This document shows positions 16,818-25,718 of a DNA stretch of 33,743 nucleotides, piece by piece (the first letter of the stretch is position 1; each line of letters begins with the position of its first letter). Under the pieces are notes generated by a model that saw nothing but the letters and a program-made list of their open reading frames with translations, was not told where the DNA came from and did no database searches. Source of the DNA: Deltaproteobacteria bacterium (lineage in GTDB: Bacteria; Desulfobacterota; BSN033; UBA1163); the NCBI GenBank assembly GCA_016875195.1, contig VGRY01000047.1, positions 1-33,743 on the forward strand, read 5' to 3'. Made by a program: the position numbers and the translations under genes.

Positions 16818-17435
16818 ATGGGTGAATCAGGAAAGAAAAATGGATCGGTGACACCGGATACAGAAGTGGGAAAGATATCAGAGGATCACCTTGAATCAAA
16901 ATCCCATAAAAATAAGAAAAAGAAGGAAGATAAAGACCACGAGATCGAAGAGCTGAAGAAGAGACTCGATGAGAAGGAAAAGGAAGCCAAAGAGAACTTC
17001 GACCGCCTCCTGCGAGCAGCCGCCGATCTGGAAAATTATAAAAAGAGGGCTGCCCGGGAAAAAGAGGATTGGATGAAATTTGCTAATGAGGATTTGATGA
17101 AATCCATTTTACCCTTTATCGACAATCTCGAAAGGGCGGTTAACCATGCCGAAAAGGTGGTGGATACAGGGGTTCTGACCGAAGGGGTCAAATTGACCCT
17201 CCAGCAGATCCTCCAGACCCTCAATCGGTTCGGTCTGGTCCAGTTCGATTCTGTTGGCAAACCCTTTGATCCGGCTTTACATGAGGCCATGCTCGTTGTG
17301 GAAACAGATCAACATGAACCGGAACAGGTGGTCGAGGAATTTCAAAGGGGATATCTTCTCAACGAACGGCTTCTCAGGCCTGCAACCGTATCGGTGTCGA
17401 AGTCTCCATCGAAGGAGAGTCAGGTAAATGAATAA
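16818..17435 (+). CDS. grpE: Nucleotide exchange factor GrpE
   Basis: GrpE releases ADP from DnaK and works as a dimeric cochaperone in the cytosol. The product is 205 aa. The N-terminal ~40 residues are highly charged and Lys-rich. A long coiled coil follows (EELKKRLDEKEKEAKENFDR), then LLRAAADLENYKKRAAREKE, the family signature region, and a C-terminal beta domain with KPFDPALHEAM and GYLLNERLLRPATVSVSK. The ATG at 16818 has GGAG 8 nt upstream. Long structured intergenic elements lie on both sides, so coordinated expression with hrcA and dnaK may be modulated at the RNA level. Confidence 0.95.
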   Translation: MGESGKKNGSVTPDTEVGKISEDHLESKSHKNKKKKEDKDHEIEELKKRLDEKEKEAKENFDRLLRAAADLENYKKRAAREKEDWMKFANEDLMKSILPFIDNLERAVNHAEKVVDTGVLTEGVKLTLQQILQTLNRFGLVQFDSVGKPFDPALHEAMLVVETDQHEPEQVVEEFQRGYLLNERLLRPATVSVSKSPSKESQVNE

Positions 17436-17449
17436 TTTTCACTATGTGC

Positions 17450-17626
17450 ACCCCGTTAGAGTGCCTTAGGCACTCCAATGGGATGGCTCCCCCCGTAAGA
17501 CCTTCGGTCTCTTGCGGGGCTCACACGGGATTTTAACCCCCCGTGTTCGTTTAAAACGAAATTAACGCATCCCCGCTAAAAGCCCCATAGAAGCTAAGCT
17601 TCGCACGGGGGACTTTCTAACGGGGT
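17450..17626. repeat. Highly structured palindromic element between grpE and dnaK
   Basis: Perfect 11-bp terminal inverted repeats ACCCCGTTAGA (17450-17460) and TCTAACGGGGT (17616-17626) bound a chain of hairpins. These are GAGTGCC-TTA-GGCACTC (17459-17475), CCCCGTAAGA paired with TCTTGCGGGG (17491-17519, one G-U pair), ACACGGG/CCCGTGT (17523-17546), TTCGTTT-A-AAACGAA (17546-17560) and AAGCT-A-AGCTT (17591-17601). A long-range pairing CCCCCGTG (17538-17545) with CACGGGGG (17604-17611) is also possible. It ends 18 bp before the dnaK start. Confidence 0.75.
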
Positions 17627-17644
17627 AAAGAAGGGAGAATGAAC

Positions 17645-19564
17645 ATGGCTAAAACAATAGGAATCGATTTAGGAACAACCAACTCGGTCGTCGCTGTGAT
17701 GGAAGGGGGGGATCCGATCGTCATCGCCAACCCCGAAGGCAGCCGAACCACGCCCTCTGTAGTCGCTTTTACCGATAAAGGCGAAAGGGTCGTCGGCCAG
17801 ATTGCCAAACGTCAGGCCATCACCAACTCTGAAAACACCATCTTTTCAATCAAGCGAATGATGGGAAGGAAGTATAGCGACGCCGAAGTTCAAAAGGATA
17901 TCAAAATCCTTCCATATAAGATTATTGATAACAAGAACAATGACGCCTGGGTCAGGGCGAGGGATAAGGATTACAGTCCCCCCGAGATCTCTGCCTTCAT
18001 CCTTCAAAAGATGAAAGAGACAGCTGAGGCCTATCTCGGAGAGAAGGTGACGGATGCAGTCATCACCGTCCCGGCTTATTTTAACGACTCACAGCGGCAG
18101 GCGACCAAAGATGCCGGAAGGATCGCTGGGCTCAATGTGGTCCGGATCATCAATGAGCCTACGGCTGCTTCTCTCGCTTATGGCCTTGACAAGAAGAAGG
18201 ATGAGAAGATCGCGGTCTTCGACCTTGGAGGCGGAACATTCGACATCTCCATTCTGGAGTTGGGCGACGGCGTCTTTGAAGTCAAATCAACCAATGGAAA
18301 TACCCACCTCGGCGGAGACGACTTTGATCAGCGCCTCATTGACTACCTGGCTGATGAGTTTAAGAAAGATCAGGGCATCGACCTTAGAAAAGACAAAATG
18401 GCCCTCCAGAGATTGAAAGAGGCTGCTGAAAAGGCAAAGATCGAACTCTCCAATATGATGGAGACCGATGTCAATCTTCCTTTCATCACGGCAGATGCCT
18501 CTGGGCCGAAACATCTCAATATAAAATTAACCCGGGCCAAACTGGAAAAACTGACCGAGGATCTGATTGATAGCGTAGAAGGCCCATGCCGTCAGGCCCT
18601 TACTGATGCCGGCCTGTCACAAAGGGAGATCGATGAGGTGATCCTGGTGGGCGGGATGACCCGGATGCCAAAGGTCCAGGATAAGGTCAGGCAGATCTTC
18701 GGCAAAGAACCGAACAAGAGCGTCAACCCGGATGAGGCTGTGGCCATCGGTGCTGCCATTCAGGCCGGAGTGCTTCAGGGCGAGGTTAAGGATGTGCTTC
18801 TGCTCGACGTCACCCCGCTTTCCCTTGGAATCGAAACGCTCGGCGGTGTGGCCACCAGGCTGATTGAGCGAAACACAACCATCCCGACCAAGAAGAGCCA
18901 GATCTTCTCAACGGCAGCCGATAGCCAACCTGCGGTGACCATCCATGTGCTCCAGGGGGAAAGGGATATGGCCGCTGACAATAAAACCCTGGGACAGTTT
19001 GAACTCGTGGGCATTCCTCCTGCTCCGAGAGGGATCCCGCAGATCGAGGTGACCTTTGATATTGATGCCAACGGGATTGTCCATGTCTCGGCAAAAGACC
19101 TTGGAACCGGAAAGGAGCAGTCCATCAAGATCACCGCGTCGAGCGGTCTGAACGAGGATGAGATTAAGAAGATGGTCCGCGATGCCGAGGCACATGCCGC
19201 AGACGACAAAAAGAGAAAGGAACAGGCAGAGGCTCGAAACCATCTCGACACCCTGATTTATACGACGGAGAAATCCCTGAAGGAATATGGCGATAAGGTC
19301 GACTCCTCAGAAAAGCAGAACATCGAGGATGCCATTGCAAAAGCGAAAAAGGCGATGGAGACGAACGATCTCAACACGATCAAATCCGCCCAGGACGAAC
19401 TGACACGCTCCTCCCATAAATTGGCCGAAGCCATGTATGCCAAAGCTTCCCAAAAGGGAGCCGCTGGAGCAGGTCCGGGAGCCGGTCCACAGGAAGGTCC
19501 GCGTCAAAAAGCCCAGGAAGACGTGGTCGACGCCGACTACGAGGATGTGAAGGATAAAAAATAA
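17645..19564 (+). CDS. dnaK: Molecular chaperone DnaK (Hsp70)
   Basis: DnaK is an ATP-driven chaperone acting with GrpE and DnaJ. The product is 639 aa (E. coli 638). The N-terminal phosphate loop [14 protein letters not shown], the [17 protein letters not shown] and [13 protein letters not shown] motifs, and [12 protein letters not shown] mark the ATPase domain. The linker/substrate domain starts near [19 protein letters not shown], and the C-terminus ends in an acidic VVDADYEDV stretch. The start at 17645 is preferred because AAGGGAG lies 7 nt upstream; an ATG at 17639 is too close to that site. dnaJ is not adjacent; a strong terminator follows at once. Confidence 0.97.
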   Translation: MAKTIGIDLGTTNSVVAVMEGGDPIVIANPEGSRTTPSVVAFTDKGERVVGQIAKRQAITNSENTIFSIKRMMGRKYSDAEVQKDIKILPYKIIDNKNNDAWVRARDKDYSPPEISAFILQKMKETAEAYLGEKVTDAVITVPAYFNDSQRQATKDAGRIAGLNVVRIINEPTAASLAYGLDKKKDEKIAVFDLGGGTFDISILELGDGVFEVKSTNGNTHLGGDDFDQRLIDYLADEFKKDQGIDLRKDKMALQRLKEAAEKAKIELSNMMETDVNLPFITADASGPKHLNIKLTRAKLEKLTEDLIDSVEGPCRQALTDAGLSQREIDEVILVGGMTRMPKVQDKVRQIFGKEPNKSVNPDEAVAIGAAIQAGVLQGEVKDVLLLDVTPLSLGIETLGGVATRLIERNTTIPTKKSQIFSTAADSQPAVTIHVLQGERDMAADNKTLGQFELVGIPPAPRGIPQIEVTFDIDANGIVHVSAKDLGTGKEQSIKITASSGLNEDEIKKMVRDAEAHAADDKKRKEQAEARNHLDTLIYTTEKSLKEYGDKVDSSEKQNIEDAIAKAKKAMETNDLNTIKSAQDELTRSSHKLAEAMYAKASQKGAAGAGPGAGPQEGPRQKAQEDVVDADYEDVKDKK

Positions 19565-19584
19565 CCCACCTACAGGACTCTTGT

Positions 19585-19618
19585 AAAAAAGGCGAGAACA
19601 AAAACTCTCGCCTTTTTT
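19585..19618 (+). terminator. Intrinsic terminator after dnaK
   Basis: A perfect 13-bp stem pairs AAAAAAGGCGAGA (19585-19597) with TCTCGCCTTTTTT (19606-19618) around an 8-nt loop. The GC core plus T6 run is a textbook rho-independent terminator, 20 bp after the dnaK stop. Confidence 0.9.
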
Positions 19619-19695
19619 ACATACCGAATGACTGCTGCCCACTACTAATTTATTTACCTCACGAATATAATTTTGATCTTTGAAAACATCTATTT

Positions 19696-19738
19696 TGTCA
19701 TCTTGACATTTATATTTAAAAAGATATAATGACGTCAT
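19696..19738 (+). promoter_or_regulatory. Candidate operator palindromes around the gntR promoter
   Basis: TGTCA-TCT-TGACA (19696-19708) overlaps the -35 box. The perfect palindrome ATGACGTCAT (19729-19738) overlaps the end of the -10 box and the start codon. Either could be the site for autoregulation by the GntR-type protein, and their positions would block RNA polymerase. Confidence 0.45.
19703..19730 (+). promoter_or_regulatory. Consensus promoter for the gntR-ABC operon
   Basis: TTGACA (19703-19708), a 16-bp spacer and TATAAT (19725-19730) match the sigma-70 consensus at all twelve positions. The -10 box ends 6 bp before the gntR ATG (19737), so the transcript should begin at or beside the start codon. 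Confidence 0.8.
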
Positions 19739-20492
19739 GACGACCTACTCTCTGTCGAGCCACCCCATCCCCCTGTATTTTCAACTTAAGGAATCGATCC
19801 GCAAAAAAATCATCGACAAGATCTATCTGCCTGGGGAGATCATTCCAGCGGAACCCAAGCTCCAAGATGAATACAACGTTTCAAGGGAAACGGTTCGGCG
19901 GGCCATACGGGATCTCGTATTGGAAGGGTTGTTGGTAAAAAGTAGAGGAGTGGGTACGTATGTCGCACAGCCAAAGATCATTCATAGGATCGGTTCAATC
20001 TACGGTTCGACAGAGGAACTCCTTGCGCGAGGGATGAAACCGGGGACTCACTACCTCGAAAAAAGAGAGATAGTCGCTTCTGAAGAAATACGCAGAGAAA
20101 TGAACCTTCATAAGGAAACAAAAGTGTTTAAGGTTAAGAGATTGCGGCTGGCTGATAATGAACCTATGGCGATCCTTACGAGTTACCTAAACAAAGATTT
20201 GGTCCCCAATCTCCTTAGCGTTACGTTTAAGGACGATTCCCTCTACCGGACTTTGGAAGAAATTTATCATCTCACGTTGCACGAGTGCGATGAAATCATA
20301 GAAGCAGCGATGATTGAAGGGAGAGATGCCAATCTTCTCGGACTTGGGAAATCAGGTCCCGTATTGGTTGTAAAACGAATGACCTACCTTGATAATTTAA
20401 AGGTCATCGAGAAACTAATTGCCTTTTATCGAAGCGATAAGTTCAAGTATCAGGTTAAATTGCGAGGAAGGAGTGAGGGACGGCTATTATAA
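19737..20492 (+). CDS. GntR family (HutC subfamily) transcriptional regulator
   Basis: This is a 251-aa DNA-binding regulator. The N-terminal winged helix-turn-helix (about residues 8-75) shows PLYFQLKESIRKKI, LPGEIIPAEPKLQDEYNVSRETVRRA-type helices and LVKSRGVGTYVA. The remainder (about 95-240) fits a UTRA ligand-binding domain with a chorismate-lyase fold, as in HutC, FarR, PhnF and NagR. UTRA ligands are usually small sugars, amino acids or phosphorylated compounds imported or broken down by neighbouring genes. No ribosome binding site precedes the ATG at 19737; the promoter position suggests a leaderless mRNA. It lies 50 bp before the ABC importer on the same strand and is the likely local regulator. 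Confidence 0.92.
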   Translation: MTTYSLSSHPIPLYFQLKESIRKKIIDKIYLPGEIIPAEPKLQDEYNVSRETVRRAIRDLVLEGLLVKSRGVGTYVAQPKIIHRIGSIYGSTEELLARGMKPGTHYLEKREIVASEEIRREMNLHKETKVFKVKRLRLADNEPMAILTSYLNKDLVPNLLSVTFKDDSLYRTLEEIYHLTLHECDEIIEAAMIEGRDANLLGLGKSGPVLVVKRMTYLDNLKVIEKLIAFYRSDKFKYQVKLRGRSEGRLL

Positions 20493-20542
20493 TAATTTAG
20501 GCTAAATGCTTTTAATCCATAAAATAAACGAGGAGGTGTACA

Positions 20543-21583
20543 ATGAACAAACACAGGTTTGGAAATGTAGGGGGAGTGATCTTTTTATTGGTTTTATTCA
20601 CTTTTTTTGTCTCACCAATGAACCCTCAGGCGTTCGCTCAAAACGTTGTGGTCGCATACCAAGCGGCTCCGGAGTGGGCCAATACCAAAGAAGTTATGGA
20701 AAACTTCGAAAAACAGACCGGGATTCGAATTCCAATTGACAATAAAAATAGCGGGCAGGCCCTATCCCAACTAATGGCCGAGAAGAACAATCCTCAAGCA
20801 GACACTGGGTTCAATCACGGGATTACGTTTGTCATTAAAGGGGCTCAAGAAGGTCTCTATGCGCCCTATAAACCAAAGCACTGGGATGAAATCCCTTCGG
20901 ACCTGAAAGATCCACAAGGGCTTTGGTTCACGATTTATTTAGGCACACTTGGTTTTGCAGTCAACAAAGACGCGATAGGAAACCTCCCTGTCCCTCGCTC
21001 CTGGAAAGACCTGCTCAAACCGATCTATAAAGAAAAGATTGGCTTCCTCGATCCAACCTCTGCCTTTGTAGGCTATGTAGCCTGTACGGCCGCAAATATC
21101 GCAATGGGAGGTACATTGGATAACTGGACCCCCGGGATAACCTATTTGAAGGAATTGAACAAAAATAGCCCAATGACTCCCAAACAGACCTCTTACGCAA
21201 GGGTCGTGAAAGGCGAAATCCCGATTATGATTGATTATGATTTTAATGCATATCGTATGAAATTTTCTGATAAAGTCAATGTGGAATGGGTTATTCCCAC
21301 AGAAGGGACAATCACGGTTCCCTACACGGCCTATCTGGTCAAGAATGCACCACGCCTTGAAAATGGGAAAAAGCTCCTCGACTTTCTCCTCAGTGATGCG
21401 GGGCAGGCTGCCTTTGCCAAAGGCTTTGTCCGCCCTGTGAGGCCCACAGCTATGGACGCAGAAACAAAGGCCAAATTTCTACCGATGAGTGAATACTCAC
21501 GTGCAAAGGCCGTGGATTATCAAAAAATGTCTGACGTCATGACTATCTTTCAAAACCGCTATATGCAGGAAGTTCTAAAGTAA
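20543..21583 (+). CDS. ABC transporter substrate-binding protein (AfuA/PotD-like, COG1840 type)
   Basis: This is a periplasmic solute receptor of 346 aa. A Sec signal peptide covers about residues 1-33 (hydrophobic VIFLLVLFTFFV, then AFAQ before the likely cleavage). The mature part begins NVVVAYQAAPEWANTKEVME and has the two-lobe type 2 periplasmic-binding-protein pattern: LGFAVNKDAIG, VPRSWKDLLKPIYKEKIG and EGTITVPYTAYLVKNAP. This class binds ferric iron, thiamine, polyamines, 2-aminoethylphosphonate or phosphorylated sugars; the substrate is not determined by sequence alone. The ATG at 20543 has an excellent GAGGAGGTG site. A gene for a phosphodiesterase lies downstream, hinting at an organophosphate ligand (inference). 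Confidence 0.9.
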   Translation: MNKHRFGNVGGVIFLLVLFTFFVSPMNPQAFAQNVVVAYQAAPEWANTKEVMENFEKQTGIRIPIDNKNSGQALSQLMAEKNNPQADTGFNHGITFVIKGAQEGLYAPYKPKHWDEIPSDLKDPQGLWFTIYLGTLGFAVNKDAIGNLPVPRSWKDLLKPIYKEKIGFLDPTSAFVGYVACTAANIAMGGTLDNWTPGITYLKELNKNSPMTPKQTSYARVVKGEIPIMIDYDFNAYRMKFSDKVNVEWVIPTEGTITVPYTAYLVKNAPRLENGKKLLDFLLSDAGQAAFAKGFVRPVRPTAMDAETKAKFLPMSEYSRAKAVDYQKMSDVMTIFQNRYMQEVLK

Positions 21584-21587
21584 TTTG

Positions 21588-22460
21588 ATGAATGGGGAAG
21601 AGGCTGGTTTCTTAAAGCCTCTTCCCCATGATCGAGCCGTCCAGATGGATAAGAAACCGGATATTAGGCTTTTTCTCATTCTCTTGCCAACGGTGACTAT
21701 TGTAGCCTATTTTTTTGTCTACCCAATAACCTTTCTATTTTACTCCGGGTTAAAAATCTCTAAGGAATCTCTTGGCTTAGAGAACTACCTCAATATTATT
21801 TTTAACTTACGCTATCGACGATCGATGCTAAATAGCATTTTTCTTTCCCTGGGAGTCACGTTTGTAACCATGGTTCTCTCCCTCATGCTTACTTTCTTTC
21901 TGGCGCGATACAATTACATGGGGAAGAAAATCATGGTTGCTTTGGTCAATTTTCCTCTGGCGTTTCCAGGTGTGGTAGTAGGATTTATGGTGATTATCCT
22001 TTTCGGACATACTGGTCTACTTGGACAAATAACAGAACCTATCTTTGGGAAAAAGATTTCATTTGCATACAAACTCTCAGGTCTTTTTGTTGCCTATCTT
22101 TACTTTTCTATCCCCCGGGTTACCTTTACGATGATCTCTGCGATCAAGAAGCTGGATCTCAGCCTTGAGGAGGCCGCAAGAAGTCTCGGTGCCTCGGAGA
22201 TACGAACACTGTTTCAAGTAATTTTCCCTATGCTTGTCCCTGCCCTCGTTGCCGGGAGTGCATTATGTTTTGCAACCTCTATGGGTGCTTTTGGTACTGC
22301 CTTCACTTTGGCCGAACAATTTGAAATATTACCGATGTTGGTCTATACAGAAACGACCCTCTCCTTCAATATCAATATGGCCAGCGCCTTGTCGATTGTA
22401 CTAGGTTTAATTACGTATCTCATTCTGACACTGAATCGTATTTTGGGAGTAGAGTCGTGA
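21588..22460 (+). CDS. ABC transporter permease (PotB-like)
   Basis: This 290-aa inner-membrane permease has about six transmembrane segments. The first is near residues 28-50 (LFLILLPTVTIVAYFFVYPI). The cytoplasmic EAA loop reads EEAARSLGASEIRTLFQVIF, which docks on the ATPase. The start ATG 21588 is 5 bp after the binding-protein stop, preceded by TTG at 21585. A later ATG (21645) would remove only a polar N-terminus. The weak ribosome binding site suggests coupling to the upstream gene. The end overlaps the next permease start. Confidence 0.92.
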   Translation: MNGEEAGFLKPLPHDRAVQMDKKPDIRLFLILLPTVTIVAYFFVYPITFLFYSGLKISKESLGLENYLNIIFNLRYRRSMLNSIFLSLGVTFVTMVLSLMLTFFLARYNYMGKKIMVALVNFPLAFPGVVVGFMVIILFGHTGLLGQITEPIFGKKISFAYKLSGLFVAYLYFSIPRVTFTMISAIKKLDLSLEEAARSLGASEIRTLFQVIFPMLVPALVAGSALCFATSMGAFGTAFTLAEQFEILPMLVYTETTLSFNINMASALSIVLGLITYLILTLNRILGVES

Positions 22461-23257
22461 AAAAGCGCCACAACAAAAGATCTCCCTATTTTTATTGCCT
22501 ACTGATCGTTACTTGGATCATCCTGTTTTTCCTTATCATTCCCATCATTATTTCCCTGATTGGGTCATTTGCAGAGGCCTGGCAAAAGGGTCTTTTTGGC
22601 AACTTCACCCTTGACTGGTATCGGTATGTTTTGAAACACTACTCCCATACAATTAAATTGAGCTTACTGATTGCATTCTGTTGTGTAATTATTCAATGCC
22701 TCATTGGTGTACCGGCTGCTTATGTTTTGGTCAAGACCAAAAGCCGGTTCATTGCCTTATTCGAAGAATTAATTATGCTGCCAATTGCCATCCCTGGAAT
22801 TGCTCTTGCAATTGCTTTGATCCAGACACACTCTTTTATAAGAGGAAATTGGTACTTCATCCTTATTGGCCATGTTGTCTTTACACTTCCTTTCATGATT
22901 CGGACAGTTGTTTCAACTATGAAAGCCTTCGATCTGGACCTCCTTGAAGAGGGGGCGACCAGTTTAGGGGCACCTTTCTGGTTTAAGTTTTTCCATGTTG
23001 TTATCCCCAACGTTAAGCATGCCATTATTGCTGGAGCCCTAATGGTCTTTACCATTTCCCTCGGGGAATTCAATTTGACCCTCTTTTTAATGACCCCCTT
23101 GAATATGACCCTGCCGGTAGGATTGTATGATTCCTATGCCTCTATGAGAATTGAAGTGGGAAGTGCCTATACATCGCTGTTTTTTGTTATTCTGATTCCA
23201 ATCACAATTGTGGCTCAATACCTGGGTGGTAAAGAAGAGCAGGTCATTAACGTCTGA
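22457..23257 (+). CDS. ABC transporter permease (PotC-like)
   Basis: This is the second inner-membrane permease, 266 aa, with about six membrane segments. The first is near residues 10-33 (FYCLLIVTWIILFFLIIPII). The EAA-loop equivalent reads LLEEGATSLGAPFWFKFFHV. The GTG start at 22457 overlaps the TGA of the first permease (GTGA), a sign of translational coupling and a heterodimeric channel. The C-terminus ends in a short charged tail, GGKEEQVINV. Confidence 0.92.
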   Translation: MKKRHNKRSPYFYCLLIVTWIILFFLIIPIIISLIGSFAEAWQKGLFGNFTLDWYRYVLKHYSHTIKLSLLIAFCCVIIQCLIGVPAAYVLVKTKSRFIALFEELIMLPIAIPGIALAIALIQTHSFIRGNWYFILIGHVVFTLPFMIRTVVSTMKAFDLDLLEEGATSLGAPFWFKFFHVVIPNVKHAIIAGALMVFTISLGEFNLTLFLMTPLNMTLPVGLYDSYASMRIEVGSAYTSLFFVILIPITIVAQYLGGKEEQVINV

Positions 23258-23301
23258 ATCGAATTAGAAAGATTGACCCGGAAGGACAGGGATTCAAGAG
23301 G

Positions 23302-24369
23302 ATGAAGAGAAAAAAGGTACCTATACGATTGAAAAATATTTCAAAAACATTCCCTGATGGAACGAAAGCGGTCCAAGACGTCTCCTTAGACATCAACGGT
23401 GGGGAAACGACCGCTCTCGTGGGACCCTCTGGTTGTGGAAAAACGACTCTGCTTCGAATTATTGGGGGATTAGAAAAAAATTACGAATCGGGTGAGGTCT
23501 GGTTTGAAGACAGGAAAATGGACGAAGTCCCGACTGAGAAAAGGAATATAGGCATTGTCTTTCAAAATTATGCGCTTTTTCCAAACATGAATGTTTATAA
23601 AAACGTGGCCTTCGGTCTAAAGGTGCGCAAATTGTCGCAAGACGAAATTGAAAAGAGGGTTATGGACAGCCTCTCTCTGGTGAGAATATCAGAGCTTCGC
23701 CATCGCTCGATTGCCGAGCTTTCGGGAGGCCAAAGACAGAGAGTTGCATTAGCACGGGCCCTTGCAATCGAACCCGATGTTTTATTATTGGATGAACCAC
23801 TGACAGCACTCGATGCAAAACTAAGAGATAAATTGAGGATCGAACTGGATAGTCTTTTGACAGAACTGCAGATCACCACGATTTTCGTCACACACGATCA
23901 GGTTGAAGCGATGTCCCTTGGAGACCGCATTGCCGTTATGAAAGATGGAAAAATCTGCCAAATTGGGACCCCCATGGAGGTTTATAAGAAACCGAAAGAG
24001 GTATTTGTCGCTACCTTTATTGGTACCAATAATTTACTTCACGGAAAAATTATAGCCCAAGGAAAAACGAAGATGTTCTGCACAGAAGGCGTATCTTTGC
24101 AATTACCGGATGAACTCCCTGAAAAGGATCATGAAGAAGTTCAATTGCTCTTTCGCCCTGAGGATATACAATTGTCCACTTCGGACAAAGCTCAATTGAT
24201 CGCAACGATCAAAAATGCATTTTACCTCGGGGAAAAAACACGTTTGATTTGCACCCTTTCGCCGGATAATGAAATTACAGTTGACATTAAAGAATCAGAA
24301 AATATCATTTTGGGACAAAAAATCTACTTAGAAATTTCATCTGAAAAGCTATATATCATTAAAGAATAA
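23302..24369 (+). CDS. ABC transporter ATP-binding protein (PotA/FbpC-like)
   Basis: This is the ATPase subunit that powers the importer, 355 aa. The Walker A motif GPSGCGKTT is at residues 41-49, the Q-loop in VFQNYALFP is near 87, the signature LSGGQ is at 140-144, and the Walker B motif LLLDEP is at 161-166. The switch His is in FVTHDQVEAMS. The C-terminal ~120 residues look like a TOBE/OB regulatory domain (LLFRPEDIQLS), typical of iron, polyamine and sugar-phosphate importers. AAGAGG sits directly before the ATG at 23302. It is 44 bp after the second permease. Confidence 0.94.
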   Translation: MKRKKVPIRLKNISKTFPDGTKAVQDVSLDINGGETTALVGPSGCGKTTLLRIIGGLEKNYESGEVWFEDRKMDEVPTEKRNIGIVFQNYALFPNMNVYKNVAFGLKVRKLSQDEIEKRVMDSLSLVRISELRHRSIAELSGGQRQRVALARALAIEPDVLLLDEPLTALDAKLRDKLRIELDSLLTELQITTIFVTHDQVEAMSLGDRIAVMKDGKICQIGTPMEVYKKPKEVFVATFIGTNNLLHGKIIAQGKTKMFCTEGVSLQLPDELPEKDHEEVQLLFRPEDIQLSTSDKAQLIATIKNAFYLGEKTRLICTLSPDNEITVDIKESENIILGQKIYLEISSEKLYIIKE

Positions 24370-24508
24370 TTTTGGGAAATGTGACCACCTCATGATACTT
24401 TTATTTGAGCTCTCTGGAGCCATGGGATATAGGACCATTTAGAGTCCTTTGCTTTCATCGAGAAAGGATACTCAGTTCAATTTATCATCTTATATAGTTA
24501 AGGACCTT

Positions 24509-25582
24509 ATGTTGGATTCAAAAGAACGTGTCAAGATTGCTCTATCGCATCAAGAACCTGACCGGATACCCATTAATTTCAGGGCAACCGAACTGGTTAC
24601 TCAACAACTTTCCAGAGCGCTTGATTTAGATTATTGGGGTATATTAGAACGCTTTCGGGTGGATTTCCGCGAGGTCATCCCAACCTACGTTGGCCCCACT
24701 TTCCCGGACAAGAGGGATGGGAGCAAAGTGGACATGTGGGGGGTTGGACGGCATGTGCATAATTCAGAGAAAGGGAATGATTTTCTGATTTCTTACAGCC
24801 CCCTGCAAAATGCATCGGTTTTGGAAGATATTCAGAAACACCATTGGCCTCGGGTAGAGTGGTTCGATTTCTCTGAAATTAAAAGCATTTGTAATCAGTT
24901 TAAGGGGTATGCCATTTCCACTCCGGGGATTCATGTTGAGGGTCATCACGGAGTTTTTCATCTAATGACTTACCTTTTCGGATTTGAGAAAGTCATGGTA
25001 GATTTGGCTCTGAATCCCGAATTGGTAAGGGCCGCAATTGATCGGGTAATGGCGTTTCTGGTTAGCTACTATGACCAGTTTTTTAAATCAGCAAAAGGAA
25101 TGATTGATTTCCTCTTTTACAAAGATGATTTCGGATCTCAGGATAGTTTGCTTATCAGCCGGGACATGTTCCTAAATTTCTTCTTCCCTAATTTGAAGAC
25201 ACTTGCAGACCTCGCATCCTCCTACGGAGTCAAACTGATTCTTCATTCCTGTGGAAGTATATTGCCACTCATTCCTGATTTTATTAATGCGGGAGTATGC
25301 GTTTTGGATCCAATCCAAGTCACCGCTAAGGGCATGGATATTCGTGTTTTAAAGGGTAACTATGGGAAGCAACTGACTTTTCATGGTGGTATCGATGTAC
25401 AGCGGCTTATGCCTTTTGGAACAATCGAGGAAATTAAGTTTATAGCAAAGGAAACAATGGAAATACTTGGAAAGGATGGAGGTTATTTTTTCGGTCCAAG
25501 CCACCGATTTCAGGTGGATACACCGGTTGGAAACATAGTTACCCTGTACGAAACGGCATTGGATCATGGTTTTTATGCCTAA
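24509..25582 (+). CDS. URO-D-like (uroporphyrinogen decarboxylase family) protein, function unknown
   Basis: This 357-aa TIM-barrel protein belongs to the UROD/MtaA/CmuA superfamily (COG0407). The N-terminus SKERVKIALSHQEPDRIPI is typical. The zinc-type His-x-Cys of corrinoid methyltransferases is present as LHSCGS (His246, Cys248), followed by the GVCVLDPIQV region and GGYFFGPSHRFQVDTP. A third zinc ligand is not identified. It is therefore unlikely to be the heme enzyme HemE; family members of this kind transfer methyl groups or act on unknown substrates. The start at 24509 has AGGA 4 nt upstream; a TTG at 24449 has none. It lies 139 bp after the ABC ATPase on the same strand and probably processes the imported compound (inference). 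Confidence 0.85.
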   Translation: MLDSKERVKIALSHQEPDRIPINFRATELVTQQLSRALDLDYWGILERFRVDFREVIPTYVGPTFPDKRDGSKVDMWGVGRHVHNSEKGNDFLISYSPLQNASVLEDIQKHHWPRVEWFDFSEIKSICNQFKGYAISTPGIHVEGHHGVFHLMTYLFGFEKVMVDLALNPELVRAAIDRVMAFLVSYYDQFFKSAKGMIDFLFYKDDFGSQDSLLISRDMFLNFFFPNLKTLADLASSYGVKLILHSCGSILPLIPDFINAGVCVLDPIQVTAKGMDIRVLKGNYGKQLTFHGGIDVQRLMPFGTIEEIKFIAKETMEILGKDGGYFFGPSHRFQVDTPVGNIVTLYETALDHGFYA

Positions 25583-25718
25583 TCAAGTCTTCTTTTTAAA
25601 CGACCGAGTCATACCCGGAGATCGTGAAAATAAGGAGATTGAAATTTTCTTCAGGCCGGAACATGCAGCCGCCGGCATCGCCACGGGTTCCTATAACATG
25701 AAGGACCAACCATGCTGA
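25575..25718 (+). CDS. Possible small protein (47 aa), unknown
   Basis: A 47-codon frame exactly bridges the gap between the URO-D-like gene and the phosphodiesterase gene. Its ATG (25575) overlaps the upstream stop by 8 bp, and its TGA (25716-25718) overlaps the downstream ATG (25712). The sequence begins MPNQVFFLNDRVIPGD and ends GSYNMKDQPC. I do not recognise it, and there is no clear ribosome binding site. The overlap pattern suggests coupled translation. The second half is more GC-rich than the URO-D gene, so it may instead be a recombination scar containing the tail of a lost gene. Confidence 0.35.
   Translation: MPNQVFFLNDRVIPGDRENKEIEIFFRPEHAAAGIATGSYNMKDQPC

Noticed and set aside
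17459-17475. CIRCE-like operator before dnaK
   Set aside because: The sequence GAGTGCC-TTA-GGCACTC has the half-sites in the reverse order and a 3-bp spacer, unlike CIRCE (GCACTC-N9-GAGTGC).
24449-24508. 20-residue longer N-terminus of the URO-D-like protein from TTG
   Set aside because: No ribosome binding site precedes the TTG, while AGGA precedes the ATG at 24509, where family similarity begins.
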